DNA of 64,000 bases from Margaritifera margaritifera (GCA_029931535.1 JAQPZY010001688.1:953501-1017500), one strand, 5' to 3'; shown: positions 1 through 11,403, counted from the stretch's first letter. Notes: generated by a model from the letters alone, not told the origin. Numbers and translations are program-made.

Positions 1-91
1 TCCCCAGCCTACAACCCAGTGTTCTTCCCAGAGCCTTTTACCGCAATGGTCCCACTAAGCTATCATTTCAGCCCACAGCACTTTAGAACCC

Positions 92-146
92 GCCACTATG
101 CTATGTGCTTGTGCCACTATGCTATGTGCTTGTGCCACTATGCTTT
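92..146. repeat. 21-bp tandem repeat, about 2.6 copies
   Basis: The unit begins GCCACTATGCTATGTGCTTG and repeats at a 21-base period. The period is divisible by three, so a short frame stays open across it, but nothing marks it as coding. Confidence 0.85.
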
Positions 147-1243
147 GGTTTCAAGCTATCCTTGTACAATTGATCAGTTAAATAAACATCGTATTACCTA
201 ATTTAAAACCCTATTACTCAAATGACACCTGTTCTTACCTCTTCTTGGGAATTTAATTAAGATAATCCAGGATAATTAGTTACTCACTTAGCTGTTATCT
301 TTTGTACCCGGCTCGCCCAACTGCCAGTGCATGACCTTTGATGCGGGTTTCATCTTTGCACTGACACAGTAACATGATCGCACAGCAATGATGGAGACTA
401 CTGGTAGTGTGTTATATATATTTCAGTCATTTCCACTACCAGCTATAAAAGTTACACATATTACATTTTAAGTTAAGCAAATTCTTGTGAAAAATGGAAA
501 CACCACAATAAAAAAAAACAAAAAATTACCCAGCGACCGGCTAGTCCCATGTTGGGCTGACTACAAAGATCTGAGATTGGTGTCATCAATGGTGCTTCCG
601 AATCAGATAGCATGATTTCCCCAAAGAAAGAGCTCAAAGCAACGAAGGGTTCAACACAAAATGGAAGACTTCATATCCTTGGGTGGAAATTGGTGTATCG
701 GATTGTGGGTGGAAATTGCTGTATCGGATTGTAAGTTTTCTATATTGCTAAATTTTCAAATCTACTTACTTACAAACAGGTGAGTGTGTGTGTGTGTGTG
801 TGGGGGGGGGGGTGCTATTCCTCCGGCACTATAAAAATATTCTATTTTTATTTTTATAGCAGTAGTTGTAGTTATAATTGTTGTTGTTCTTATAAATTTC
901 TGGAAAATGTGACGAGTAATGAAAGTTGCATTTTATCCCCGAGTTGCTCTGATATTTACATAGTATACTATGAGCAAGATAAAAACAGTTTGATCAGTAA
1001 ACCTTCACTTATGTGGGTGCTGCCCTATTAATTTCTCATTTCTCTTTTCTGTCTATCATTTACCCGTTTTGAAAACATGTCAATAAAATGTGTTGGATTA
1101 TTCCATCACTTATATTTGAATATTTCTCCAACAATAAACAACTAGTTTGCATTTAGAATGCATTACATGTTAAAGTGGTGATATTTTTTAATCAGTATAT
1201 TGCTGCATCAATACACTTTATTTTTTTATTTTTTTCTCTTCAG
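147..1243. other. Non-coding stretch, no gene recognised
   Basis: Mostly unique AT-rich sequence. It holds an exact-period 26-bp duplication at 681-732 (unit starting GGGTGGAAATTG, one mismatch) and a GT run followed by ten G at about 781-812. The 83-codon frame over the GT/G run looks like chance. Confidence 0.6.
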
Positions 1244-1345
1244 ATCTCGACTGACCACTTTCAGAAGAGTGCGAAGTTTGATGATGTGAAGGTGGAGTGG
1301 CACAATTTAAGACAGCTCTTTGAACAAGAAGCTCATGTCCTTTAG
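1244..1345 (+). pseudogene. Possible relic exon, 33 codons ending in a stop
   Basis: A pyrimidine-rich tract ending TTTTTCTCTTCAG is followed by 33 open codons (begins ISTDHFQKSAKFDD, ends QEAHVL) and a TAG at 1343-1345. The charged, helical composition with an EWHNLRQLFEQEA stretch looks like protein-coding sequence rather than noise. It lies 360 bases upstream of the hAT dimerisation-domain exon, on the same strand, so both may belong to one decayed multi-exon hAT-derived gene. The stop before any donor would truncate such a protein. No family was recognised from this piece alone, and it could be coincidental. Confidence 0.35.
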
Positions 1346-1705
1346 ACAGGCTCTGGAAAAATTTGCATCCCTTTAGGTACTGTACCCACTTCTCTCAAAC
1401 TAAACCAAAACTGCCTTAGTGCTGTGTCTACAGCAGGTAAATAAAACACTTTAAACTTTTGAACAATATTTTAGCTCTCTGACATGGGCTCAATGAAGAA
1501 ATTAAACAATGACAAACACATCATATATTGTTCTTAATGGATAGGAATACGTATTATTTTAGCTATTCTGTTATGCTTATTTGAAAACACACTAATGTTT
1601 TGACTCCAAAAAACTTTGTCCTTGGTAATTCACTTAATTAGCATTCAGGTAGTTTCATATCTTTTTGTACATCCAATAACAAATTTTATTCTCCATTTTT
1701 TTCAG

Positions 1706-1843
1706 ACTGAAAGGTCATTCTCTATGATGAACAGAATCAAGACTTTGTTAAGAAACAAGAGGACACAGAGGGTGCTGAATTATCTTATGGTAATTAGTAT
1801 GGAAGACTTTGCATTAAAGACTTTAATTTTAATGTGGCAATGA
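1706..1843 (+). pseudogene. hAT transposase C-terminal (dimerisation) domain exon relic
   Basis: Following an acceptor-like tract CCATTTTTTTCAG, the frame reads TERSFSMMNRIKTLLRNK and then RVLNYLMVISMED before stopping at 1841-1843. The order ERxFSxMNRIKT, LRN, then LxxLMxIS matches the conserved C-terminal dimerisation region of hAT-superfamily transposases and of domesticated hAT proteins of the ZNF862/KIAA1586 type. Those proteins run to 500-900 residues, so only the very end is present. No N-terminal zinc finger or DDE catalytic segment was seen nearby. The acceptor suggests it was once spliced, which favours a host-domesticated or intron-bearing copy. The assignment rests on motif recall, not alignment. 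Confidence 0.55.
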
Positions 1844-2394
1844 AAATACATGGGGAAGGGAAGAAATGAAGGATATGATTTCTTTAAACAGAATGACAAA
1901 TGAATCTGACATTACATGAACTTAGTGAAATAAAGAAAAAAAAAATATATGTACTACTTTTAAATTTCACTGATATTCATTTTTTCACTTGTATGATGAT
2001 AAAGCTCATTTTTTAAAACATTTTATGACACTAATGCAGGCTTTTCCCCAATGCTACCCAAATTTGCTGGGAAGATCACTGAAACCATATATGAAGTGCA
2101 TGTATAAACATTATCTACCCCAGGAAACACAGCACAGCTAACAGTAGCCCATGGGGTCTTTCACTACTCTCCTGTATAATTCCCCTGTGTCATATATCTG
2201 AACATATTGAGAACTCCACTCTACAACTGTATATACACATTTACACATACTAGATTAGCCCCAAAGGCATGATGTTTAGAAAGCTGTTGACTCTTTGCCA
2301 TAACTTGGAAACATTCGAGTTCTGATCACTACCAATATACACATACTTACTCGACATAAAAAGTCAAATAAATTTTTCTCTTTCACAATGTGTA
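1844..2394. other. Non-coding stretch, nothing recognised
   Basis: AT-rich unique sequence with no convincing open frame, repeat or RNA gene. Confidence 0.6.
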
Positions 2395-3330
2395 AGCCAT
2401 CCACTAACTTCGGTGAAGGTACGTGGATGATAACTGAATATTTTGTGCTGAAACTATTTTTCTTCTTTCAATCAGTGACCTTGACCTTTGACCTGTTGGC
2501 CCCAAAGATCAAGTGCAAGCCATCCACAAAGCCTGTTCTGAGTATGTGATGTAGAAGTAATGTTATTGTGCAGAAACCATTTTTACTCTTTCGGTCGCAG
2601 TGACCCTGATCTTTGATCTTTTGACCCTAAATTCATAGGTTTGCAAGTCATCCACAAAGTTTGGTCTAGAAATGTGATGTTGAACTAATGTTATTATGCA
2701 GAAACCATTTTTATTCTTTCAGTCACAGTGACCTTGACCTTTGACCCCAAAATTATTGGGTTTCTTCCTTACCCCAAGTGCAAGCCATGCACAAAGTTTG
2801 GTAACTGCAGACTGTGGAGAACTCGAGTTATTGAACAGAAACCATTTTTCTTGTTTCAGTCAGTGACCTTGACATCTGACCTTTTCACCCTTAAATCGGT
2901 TCTTCCTCACCACAAGTGCAAGCCATCCACAAAGTTTGGTGACTGTTGATGGTGGAAAACTTGAGTTATTGTGTGGAAACTAATTTTATTCTTTAAGTCA
3001 CAGTGGCTGAAGTTTGACCTTTAGAGCCGAAAAATCAATTTGGTTCTTCCTTACCACAAGGCACGCCATCTAAAAAGCTTGGCAACTTTAGATGGTGGAG
3101 AATCAAATTATTGTGCAGAATCCATTTTTCTTTTTTTGTTCACAGTGACCTGGACCTTTGACCTTTTGACCCCAAAACTGATAGGGTTCTTCCATACCAC
3201 ATGTGCAAGCCATCTACAAAGTTTGGTAACTCTAGATGGTAGACAAGTCGAGTTAATGTGCTGAAGGGAAATCGGTAACAGACAGACAGACAGATGAACA
3301 GACATTGTAACATAATACACTCCATCCTAT
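2395..3330. repeat. Cluster 1 of ~130-150-bp repeats with DR1-like motifs
   Basis: About six degenerate units share, in order, TTCTTTCAGTCACAGTGACC, TTGACCTTTGACC, CTTCCTTACCCCAAGTGCAA, GCCATCCACAAAGTTTGGT and GGTGGAGAACTCGAGTTATT. Read on the minus strand, the core is GGTCAAAGGTCAAGGTCA (2476-2493 and 2729-2746), a DR1 nuclear-receptor element followed by a further half-site. The cluster ends with GGTAACAGACAGACAGAC and ACATAATACACTCCA, the same ending as the 31.8-kb cluster, so this is a repeat family with a defined edge. No coding capacity was seen. Confidence 0.8.
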
Positions 3331-3534
3331 GGTGATCTTTTAAAAAAGTAAACAAATATGAAACTTTATTTTCGTGGCATCAGAATCTATATGTAATAAG
3401 TTCATCTACATATAATACAAAGATGCATACCCAATTTCATCTGTCTTCATTTTGCAAAAGGGTTTGTCAACAACAAAAAAAGTAAAAGTCCAACAAGTTT
3501 TTAAAATGTGTAGACATTGACAAATTGCTGTAAT
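3331..3534. other. Non-coding stretch
   Basis: AT-rich sequence with phrases such as CCAATTTCATCTG that recur in the neighbouring repeat families. No gene was seen. Confidence 0.5.
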
Positions 3535-3880
3535 GACCTGAAAATCTAATCAGGTTATCTACATATGAATAAGTCTACCAAATTTCATTTCATCTACCTC
3601 ATGACATTTTTCATCAATTGTGTTAAGAAGGTATTTCAAAAAAGTCTTCAGTCCAAAAAGTTCAACAATGTTTAAACAACAGTCCCTTGAAGAGACTGAT
3701 GCTCTACTGCCTGAAAATAATTTCCAAGAATTCAAGAAAAGACCATTTCTTCCTTTTAGCTGCCGAGTGTTGAAACCATCTCTGATATTCTTCAGTGATA
3801 ACAAGATTTTCAAATCAGCTGCTGTGGTGAACATATTGGATATCAACTTGCCATCATTTTCATATTAGACCAAAAAAGCG
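3535..3880 (+). repeat. Copy 1 of the AAGATGGC repeat family, partial
   Basis: Shares the leader 'agagactgatgctctactg', the phrase 'tcaagaaaagaccatttctt' and the block starting GTTGAAACCATCTCTGATAT with copies at about 8.95 kb and 35.1 kb. It stops after one body unit, near CATATTAGACC. The 82-codon frame inside is not conserved in the other copies. Confidence 0.65.
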
Positions 3881-3963
3881 GTCGGTAGTACGGTATCAAA
3901 GTAAAAACCAGGAAATATTATGTAAAAGCAAGACATTTAATAACACTATTTCAAAATTAAATT

Positions 3964-4216
3964 GGGGCCCCAGATGGCCTAGTGGTCTAAGGCGCTCGCC
4001 TTTACAGATCACTGACATCTCACCTCTGTCCTCGTGGGTTCGAGTCTCAGGCTCGGCCAACGTGGGTATGTGAGAAAGCTTGCCAGTAGCTTCCCGTGGG
4101 TCGGTGGTTCTTCCCAGGGTTTTCTTGGGTTCTTCTTCCACCAAATATAATGACTGCCATGTATAGCCTATCATGTGCTGATAAATGGCGTTAAACCCAT
4201 AACAACCAACCAACCA
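3964..4216 (+). mobile_element. tRNA-Leu-derived SINE, copy 1
   Basis: The head reads GATGGCCTAGTGGTCTAAGG, a good A box of tRNA-Leu type, followed by GTGGGTTCGAGTCTC, a B box, about 60 bases on; together these form an internal RNA polymerase III promoter. The body holds CTTCCCGTGGGTCGGTGGTT and CACCAAATATAATGACTGCC and ends in GGCGTTAAACCC plus an AACCAACCAACC tail. Two more copies lie at 36.98 kb (+) and 51.29 kb (minus). The body and tail would be matched by a partner LINE, which was not seen here. It is not a working tRNA because no acceptor stem closes. Confidence 0.85.
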
Positions 4217-4827
4217 AATCAAAATTAAATTCATAAATTTAATCAAGATCTTTACATGTCAGAGTTTTAGTAAATCCAATAAAGAACTATGATTTATGAT
4301 ATTCTTATGTTATATTGCATAGCATATTTAAAGTTAACCCCAATCCATGTAACTTTAATTGTATGCCCATGTCTACACTTTTTTTGAGTTTAAAGGGATG
4401 ACAGGGTTCATTAACTTACCTTTATACTAATGATCAAAGAACCCAAACTGAAAAAAAACTCACAAGTTTGACAATGCACCCTTAATGCCCCCCCACCCCC
4501 ACCCCCCTGCCGTTAGATAAATTTTTTTATCAAAGAGCATCAGTCATGTCACCGATTATGGTTGTATTGTTTCAATTGTGAAGCCGACGATTTGTAGACA
4601 TTGTGCTTGCCACAATTCTATGATTGAAAAGTACAAAAAAGGGATTGGAACTGTATATGGTTTGAATGGGATTTGAACACCCTGAATAGAGTTATTCTTC
4701 AAGTTTGTAATATTCACGGCTATGTGAACTTCCTGACATTATGTTTACACACAGGTTATTCTGATGTTATACATGGTAACATCACTGAAGAAACATGTTT
4801 AAATGCTGCAGTAATAAGACGTGCCAC
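4217..4827. other. Non-coding stretch
   Basis: AT-rich unique sequence with a C-rich run at about 4487-4507. No gene was recognised. Confidence 0.6.
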
Positions 4828-4859
<32 letters not shown>

Positions 4860-5070
4860 ACAATTGGTAACAGCACAAATTCAAAACGGTTTCCCAACAT
4901 TTTCAAGCTAAACAAGCTCTTCATCAGGGAAATAAACAGCTTACATATACAAAACAAACACTAAACACAAAATCTAAGAAAAATTCTGGACTCCAACATG
5001 TCCGAATCACTAGGGGGAATTTACAACAAGAAATTTAATAAAAAGTTATGTAACAATAATAATAATAAAC
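4828..5070. repeat. (TA)n-headed dispersed repeat with a hammerhead-like core, copy 1
   Basis: A run of about 24 bases of AT is followed by AGACACAACAATTGGTAACAG, FTTCAAGCTAAAC-like sequence and CTTCATCAGGGAAATAAACA. The same order of blocks, much diverged, occurs at 58.3-58.6 kb (tatatagacacaaaaatgag, then tttcaagctaatc). On the minus strand it contains CTGATGAAGAGC, a five-base loop, AGCTTGAAAA. This resembles the CUGAUGA and GAAA boxes found near the ends of some retroelements, for example Penelope-like elements. The family is not identified. Confidence 0.55.
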
Positions 5071-5429
5071 AAGCGGGTTATTGTGCCTATCACACAGAGA
5101 ACCAACATGTTTTGACCTAATTCCACGCTGTGAACAAAGTACAGAAAAAACAGCATGATGAAAAATCAACACCATCTGCAAGATTTGCAAAAGAAATTAT
5201 ATCCCAGTTGAGTTATACATTGAGATTCTAAAGGAAAGATGTCAAGAGAACTGTGTAGCAGGATAATGGACAATAATTAATAATAATAACTATAATAATG
5301 ACAATAAAATAATAATACATGTTATTACTTGCTTAAATATTATTGCAAAATATTATGTACGGGTAAAAAACCAAGGACGCTGTAATTTTGAGAAGACTGC
5401 AACAGAAAGGTCAGATTTTCTCATCTAGT

Positions 5430-5475
<46 letters not shown>

Positions 5476-6300
5476 GTTTTGATGGCAGGATTGCATATAG
5501 GATTTAGTAAAATTGGGCACTGTCTTCCCTTAAAGTTGAAAAAAGGGGGACTAATCTGGTCATAGTTGGGGCCTCTCAATAGGGCATAAAAAAAGTTACA
5601 AAAAATGAACCAGAGCATGAGTTGGTGTTATAATGTATCCCTTTTTTGGGGCCACAGATGTTTCAAATAGGAATATAATTTATAACTCTTTCTTTCTATG
5701 CCTAATAAGGCCAAGTAGTTAATAACTGCATTATTTACTACCTGGCAAAATGCCTAAATTTTGCAGAAGTGTAACAATACAAAACACAATTCAACCTTCT
5801 AAATTCCATTTATACATGCAATTGGACAAAATGTACAATAACTGCAAGGAGGTGAATGGGTGGTATTGCATGAATTGGTGGTATTGCAAATAAAAAAGCA
5901 AATCTTTTATTATTTCTTCATTTTATTGAAAAATTACTTGATTTTTTTTTTCAAGCAGCAATTAATATAATTGTAAGAAGACAAAATGCATATAATTTGG
6001 GGTTTTGCTTCAAGTAATTTTTTTTAGTTTAAAATTAAATCTGAAGTAGTTGATACATTTTTGGTTTCTCTATCTCATTCCTTTTTTCTTCATTTTATTT
6101 CTTTAAATTTGGCTTTTAGTATGAAATTTATATGAATATGTTAATGGTAAGTAGAGATAAAATATGGGAATAAATAGAATAAGTTTTCAGTCTTATTGTT
6201 AATCTTTTTACTTGTCAATAAAACCTGAAACATTCATTTATACAAAATATATGGATACCTACAGACTGACAGACACGTTGACCCAAGTTCATTCATTCAA
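5071..6300. other. Non-coding stretch with a (TA)n microsatellite at 5431-5472
   Basis: Low-complexity AT-rich sequence. TAA runs occur near 5049-5066 and 5276-5315, and 42 bases of TA at about 5431-5472. No coding or RNA gene was recognised. Confidence 0.65.
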
Positions 6301-6432
6301 GTATACATACATACATACATACATACATACATACATACATACATACATACATACATACATACATACATACATACATACATACATAAAACATGTACATACA
6401 TGTGCACACACACACATACACACACACAAAGG
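6301..6432. repeat. (ACAT)n microsatellite, about 20 units, then CA-rich tail
   Basis: Uninterrupted four-base repeats run from about 6304 to 6385, followed by mixed CACA/TACA sequence to about 6430. All frames across it are artefacts of the repeat. Confidence 0.95.
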
Positions 6433-7382
6433 GAGAGCATGAAAGAAAGAATTGGTGAAAGAGACCCAAAAAATTGTCATGACAATTTTGACACAAGAGC
6501 AGACAACATAATTAAAATATGACAAAAAAAACTGCTTCTACCTTGATAGATAATTCGACATCCCAGATGGTCAATGATTACAATTTCTAAGCAAAGCTTC
6601 TTTTGACCTATCCTACACCACATGAACAACTGCACAGCAAGTGTAAGTAAACTGTTCTTGCACTGAGTCATACAATAAAAATAACTCCATTTATTTACCA
6701 GCAAGTTGAAAGGAAGGCCATTATTTACCTAACACAGTCAATCGAACACTCATTACATGCTGCAGCATAATCAAGTCTACCCTGAAACGTTCTACTAAAA
6801 TCAATCTCACACCCATATTACAAAAAGCCCAGACACTATTATGAAGCCCTGCCCTGGATTTTGGCCAATATCCAGCACATTTTTCCTGTATTCATATACT
6901 ATTCTGTCCCAACTCCTACTCCCACTACACCTGTAATCTGCTGGCTGGCTGCCTAAAGGACCTTTTATATTTACTCATGTAGCGTGTATAGGTGTTTAAC
7001 TGTAACAGCAAGGAAACTCCACAATTAGTATGACCTAGTTTATATTCTATAAAGCCAATACTTCCTAGTACTTGTTTTTGGAATGTCATAAATGTAATAA
7101 TGAAACCCAGCACTACAACCACCTTCAATGATGACAAGAATGACAACAACAACAACAATTATGATGCTGCTGATGATGATGATGACAGTCTCAATACCAT
7201 ACTTTTCCCATAATACACCCAAACTTGATGATAAGCCATCCACAACTTAAATAAAGTGTTGGCAAACAGTTCTTTATAAAACGGTTTTTATCAATAATAA
7301 GACTTCCCAAATCTGATTAAATAATTTTTTAAGCAAGCTGCCAGGCTTATTATGGGAAAAATACTACTACTACTACTACTAC

Positions 7383-7415
<33 letters not shown>

Positions 7416-7768
7416 TGATAAGACATAAAAAAAATAATATGTGATTTTAGTTTCATGCTAAAAATATTGGGTCAGTTGGTCTGAACAAGATTTGTCTACT
7501 CATTTTTCCTCCATTTACTGAAAGTGAAACATGGTTGCATGACTTAGTTTTTTTTTGAAGGGGGGGGGGATCCTGTCAGTATTACTCAACAATACGGTTA
7601 TATTTAAGCATGATGTCTTCAGAAAATGTAGAATTTGTTGTTTTTTCTTTTCTTTTTTCATGGTCAGTAAAATTTCTAGGGTCATCAGGCAAAATAATAG
7701 GGCCAGTCCTGAAACCAGAAACAATAGCTATTTTTATTTTGGGCCTAATACACTGACCTCTTTTTTAT
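6433..7768. other. Non-coding stretch with trinucleotide microsatellites
   Basis: Contains AAC/GAT repeats at about 7140-7187, ACT then AAT repeats at 7363-7412, and a T run plus G run at 7549-7570. The remaining sequence is unique and no gene was recognised. Confidence 0.65.
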
Positions 7769-7922
7769 GTGGTCCCTCTTTGGAAAAGCTTCCTGTGACC
7801 AGAAGTCACTCAGTGGCCTACTCCACACAATACTAGATTTGTATGTGGTCCCTCTTTGGAAATGCCACCCGTGACAAAAAGCCATCTAATGGCCTGCTCC
7901 ACACAATACTAGATTTGTATTG
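7769..7922. repeat. ~74-bp tandem duplication
   Basis: Two adjacent units begin TGTGGTCCCTCTTTGGAAA and end CACACAATACTAGATTTGTA, with mismatches between them. No function is evident. Confidence 0.8.
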
Positions 7923-8930
7923 TTTAGTCGTCATTTTGTAGGTACAAAATTATTATTTAAAACTACAATTTAATTTACAACAATTTCAATTAAATTAATT
8001 TATGTATAACACTAGGTTCCCATTAAAACATTTCCAGTGACAGCTAAAATTACACCAATAATCTAATCTGTTTAGTAATCACAGCATGTCTCTTTATTAC
8101 AATAAAAAAAAAACGGAAAAAGCAGTACTAGCCAAATAGCAGAACTCAAGTAGTCATCTGGAAAAATTGTTAGCCTATGTCTATTTTGCCTACCAGATAT
8201 GGGAACATATATCACATGGTCTCATAAAACAACAATACTGCAAAATAATACATTTTTGAAGTAAAATATATTTTTCTCCACTTCTTTTGTTTTCTATTCA
8301 TGCTACACAGTGGTACTCTGATAAGGTGTGCTAACTTCTCACTATCATATACATGCATCTAAGAGTACATTACAGGTTCATGTACCATATTAAAGGCAGC
8401 AGGGGTTACACATTTTATAAAAGATTATCAAACAGGATTTGGGAGTGAGAAACACATTCTGTACTATGTGACACAAAAAGGTCTCTGGCATTATATGGAC
8501 AAAACAATAAAAGCTTCCTCACTGGTAATAACAATTCTCCCAAAAATATGTTGAATATATGAAATAAGCTGGAGGGGGGGGGTTAGGGGAGAACAGATGC
8601 ATGCCATGACAGATATCCAATTTGTTTGTCTTATTTTTACACCAAATGGGATATCATTCTCTTTCAATCTGTTTCAGACAGAGATCAGGTTACATGGAGT
8701 ACTGAAGGCCAAATGGATGGATGGACAATACAAGTCCTATTATACCAGTATATATACTTGCCACTTCTAAAGGAAGGTGTAACATTTTTAGGATCTACAG
8801 CTGCAACAAGAAATAAAAGATTTTTCAAAAGAATTCTTTAATTAACTGAACAAGAGGCATAGGACCACTACCACTATCTCTCACCTGCCAACTACTCCAT
8901 GTACCATTCCACAATAATTTGACTTGCTGG
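7923..8930. other. Non-coding stretch
   Basis: Unique AT-rich sequence with a G run at about 8574-8582. A 71-codon frame at 8626-8841 has no recognisable features. Confidence 0.6.
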
Positions 8931-9515
8931 TAAGAAATAATGACCTGAAATCAGGTATCTAATTAATAGATCAATGCATGTACCTAAGTCTAAACAAGAG
9001 TCTCTCGAAGGGAATGATGCTCTACTGACCGAAAAAAACTTGCAGCAATTCAAGATAAGACCATTTCTGCTTTTAAGTGCCAAGTGTTGAAACTATCTCT
9101 GATATTCTGCAGTAATAACAAGATTTTCAAGTTAGCTGTCGTGGATATCAGAATGGCACCATGTAGCTATAACATGATTTTCAAGATGGCCATTGTGGCG
9201 GTCATATTGGAAGTCAGATCAGCACCATTTTCATTTACAAATAAAAAGACATCATAAGATGTCTTTCAGTGAAAAACCCATGTTGATATGATCATCCATT
9301 CAGCAGGAGTAGCAATAAAAAGATTTTCAAGATGGCTGCTGTGGTGGCCATACTGGATGTCTGACTGGCACCATTTTCAACTAGACCATAGGATGAATGT
9401 GTAGGTAATCTTTCACGGCATTCATGCAAAAAGTTTAGAAGGAGTAGCAATAACAAACTTGAGCTAACAGAGAGATTACAGACCATCCCATAAGCTTGAC
9501 CAGCAGAGCTAAAAA
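8931..9515 (+). repeat. Copy 2 of the AAGATGGC repeat family
   Basis: Starts with 'taatgacctgaaatcaggta' and the leader CTCGAAGGGAATGATGCTC. It then carries about three body units of ~130 bases containing TTCAAGATGGCCATTGTGG, GCACCATTTTCATTTA and AAAACCCATGTTGATATG. It ends 'gaccatcccataagcttgac ... cagagctaaaaa', as copy 3 does at 36.3 kb, which gives the family a defined 3' end. Confidence 0.75.
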
Positions 9516-9599
9516 GAGTTTTCTAATTGATACTGGTACCTCTATTTATGTCATTATTTTGATTCTAACATGAAAAATGAACAAAGTATGGTTTGTTTA
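9516..9599. other. Short non-coding spacer
   Basis: Nothing was recognised. Confidence 0.5.
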
Positions 9600-10180
9600 C
9601 ACCATTAGTGCTCCAGTATCACTCTGTGGACCTAGTGCTAGACATACCTGCCATAACGGGTCACGCAAAAACCACGATTTTTTTACTCTCAAACCCCCCA
9701 GACACAGTCAGGTTTTGAAAAACACAATTTTCTGTTATGTTATAAAGAAGAAAAAATAAAGAAAGAAAAAAATAAACAGAGAGAGAGCGAGACATTTTTT
9801 ACCACCACTATATATGTCCCTTGCATGTAGTCAATATAAACAGTAAACAGTCCTGCTTAGAGCCCATGTAAAACTATCATGGTGGCAGTTTATACAATAG
9901 ATCATCACAGAGGCAATTAAAAGGTAAGGTGGTCAGATATAAGCAACTACCATTTCACAGATTACTTAACTGGCTGAGAATATCTAGGGTGATACTATGT
10001 TAAATCCTTTGAAGACTGCTGTGTGATAGCCAAACAGGCTAATTTGCATAGGTAAAGTATACGAAGTGGAACAACCCAATTTGTATGAAGTCTCAGGTAA
10101 ATGAAAGAGATGTGTGTTGAAGAACAAAAGTTATTACACATCACTGCCTTGAATGAGAATGTTTAAGCCATCTTTATTAA
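9600..10180 (+). repeat. Dispersed repeat family X, copy 1
   Basis: Shares ordered blocks with 21.14-21.66 kb: ACCTGCCATAAC, CAGTAAACAGTCCTGCTTAG, GCTAATTTGCATAGGTAAAG, GATGTGTGTTGAAGAACAAA and CCTTGAATGAGAATGTTTAA. The shared region is about 500 bases with many substitutions and indels. No open frame is conserved between the copies. Confidence 0.75.
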
Positions 10181-10289
10181 AGATTATTGACAAGTTAGTG
10201 ATCAGCAGCAATATTTCTTTGAACTCTGATTTCACTCCATATATAAAAACGCAAAACACGATTATTTCGATAGTCAGAATAGTGTACAA
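10181..10289. other. Short non-coding spacer
   Basis: Nothing was recognised. Confidence 0.5.
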
Positions 10290-10313
10290 GTGGGATTCAT
10301 TTTTGAAGACAAA

Positions 10314-10690
10314 ATGTCGAAATGCAGCTGTGATTCATGGAAGGATAAACTGTCTGCAAAGCGAGTAAAGCCTAACAAAACTAAATTTCAGAACACCTGG
10401 TCAGAGTTTGATTTTTTGAAGTGCAGCAGCAAGGAGGGGGCATTTTATTTTGTTCACACACTGCAAATACCATATCAACATCAGTCATTCTGGAATGTAT
10501 GACATCCGTCAGCATAGCAACACCACTCAGCATGTTCGACACTCCCTCACAGCATTGCAGATGTTGCAAGATCATTTTCTATGCTGAGAAAAATTAAACA
10601 AGATCTTCAAGGAAGTTTAAACAACATCTTGTCTCTAATGAGTGTAAAGATGAACACAGATGACACTTGCATTATCTTCAACCACCCCCC
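10314..10690 (+). pseudogene. Possible hAT-like transposase fragment with BED-like finger
   Basis: An ATG at 10314 opens MSKCSCDSWKDKLSAKRVKP and continues KFQNTWSEFDFLKCSSKEGA FYFVH. This layout (Lys/Arg-rich lead, KFQxxW, KEGxFxCxxC) resembles the BED/TTF-type finger at the N terminus of many hAT-derived proteins. A frameshift follows near 10457. In the shifted frame a His-rich segment reads DIRQHSNTTQHVR, which fits the His pair of the finger. A third frame then gives FSMLRKIKQDLQGSLNN, loosely like the hAT C-terminal domain. A fusion of N and C ends would imply loss of the catalytic middle. All of this is by eye, and a chance resemblance is possible. Confidence 0.35.
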
Positions 10691-11085
10691 CACCCCCCTA
10701 CTGAACTATTGTGAGCAGCAAAGACTGCATCTAATTAAGAAAATATTCCACTGTCCAATGGATATTAAAGACAGAAACTTGGTATATTTTTTTATTTGTT
10801 TAATGTCTGTGTGGTTGTGATTATGAGAGTGTGGGCATGTGCATGTATGTGTGTCATGATGGCGTTGGACAATGCTAAGTCTAGCAACTATTTTATTTTT
10901 GCAAGTGTATTAAATGCTTCGAAGAAAACATATGTTATTTTCTTTTTTATCAAATTTGAATTTCCAGTAATCTTCTATAGGCTTATATGAAAAGATAACT
11001 TGTTCTCAATTGGACGTTGCTTTTTGGGGTCATGTGCACTGACCCCCCTTGGGATCTCAAAACAATTTTTGAGTCCCCAAACCCC
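10691..11085. other. Non-coding stretch
   Basis: Unique sequence with a C-rich run at about 10685-10697. No gene was recognised. Confidence 0.55.
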
Positions 11086-11403
11086 CTACAGCATGCAAGC
11101 ATCTCGCTCGATATGGCTTGTTTACACTGATAACACTCTGATGACTTAGTATTACAAGACGAAAGCATCTCGCTTAATATGGCTTGTTTACACCAATAGA
11201 CCTAGTACAACATCAAGTAAGGATCTTGCTCAATTTGACTTACATACTCCAATATCTGATACTGTGGACCTAGTACTACAGCATCAAAGCGTCTTGTTCA
11301 ATATGACTTATATACACCAATATCTGATACTGTGGACCTAGCACTACAGCATGCAAGCGTCTTGTTCAATACGGTATGTTTACACCAACAGCACTTTGCT
11401 GAC
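11086..11403. repeat. ~65-80-bp degenerate tandem repeat, left part
   Basis: About four units share CTACAGCATGCAAGCATCT, CTTGTTCAATATG, GTTTACACCAATA and TGATACTGTGGACCTAG. The array resumes at 11661 after the hAT-type MITE, so the MITE inserted into a pre-existing array. Confidence 0.75.

Noticed and set aside
3964..4060. Functional tRNA-Leu gene
   Set aside because: The A and B boxes are good, but no acceptor stem pairs and the sequence continues into a shared SINE body found at two other places.
3896..4246. 116-codon minus frame
   Set aside because: It is the antisense of SINE copy 1; a similar antisense frame occurs over copy 2 at 37089-37349.
6212..6525. Frames with YIHT / VCMY repeats
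   Set aside because: Generated by the ACAT microsatellite.
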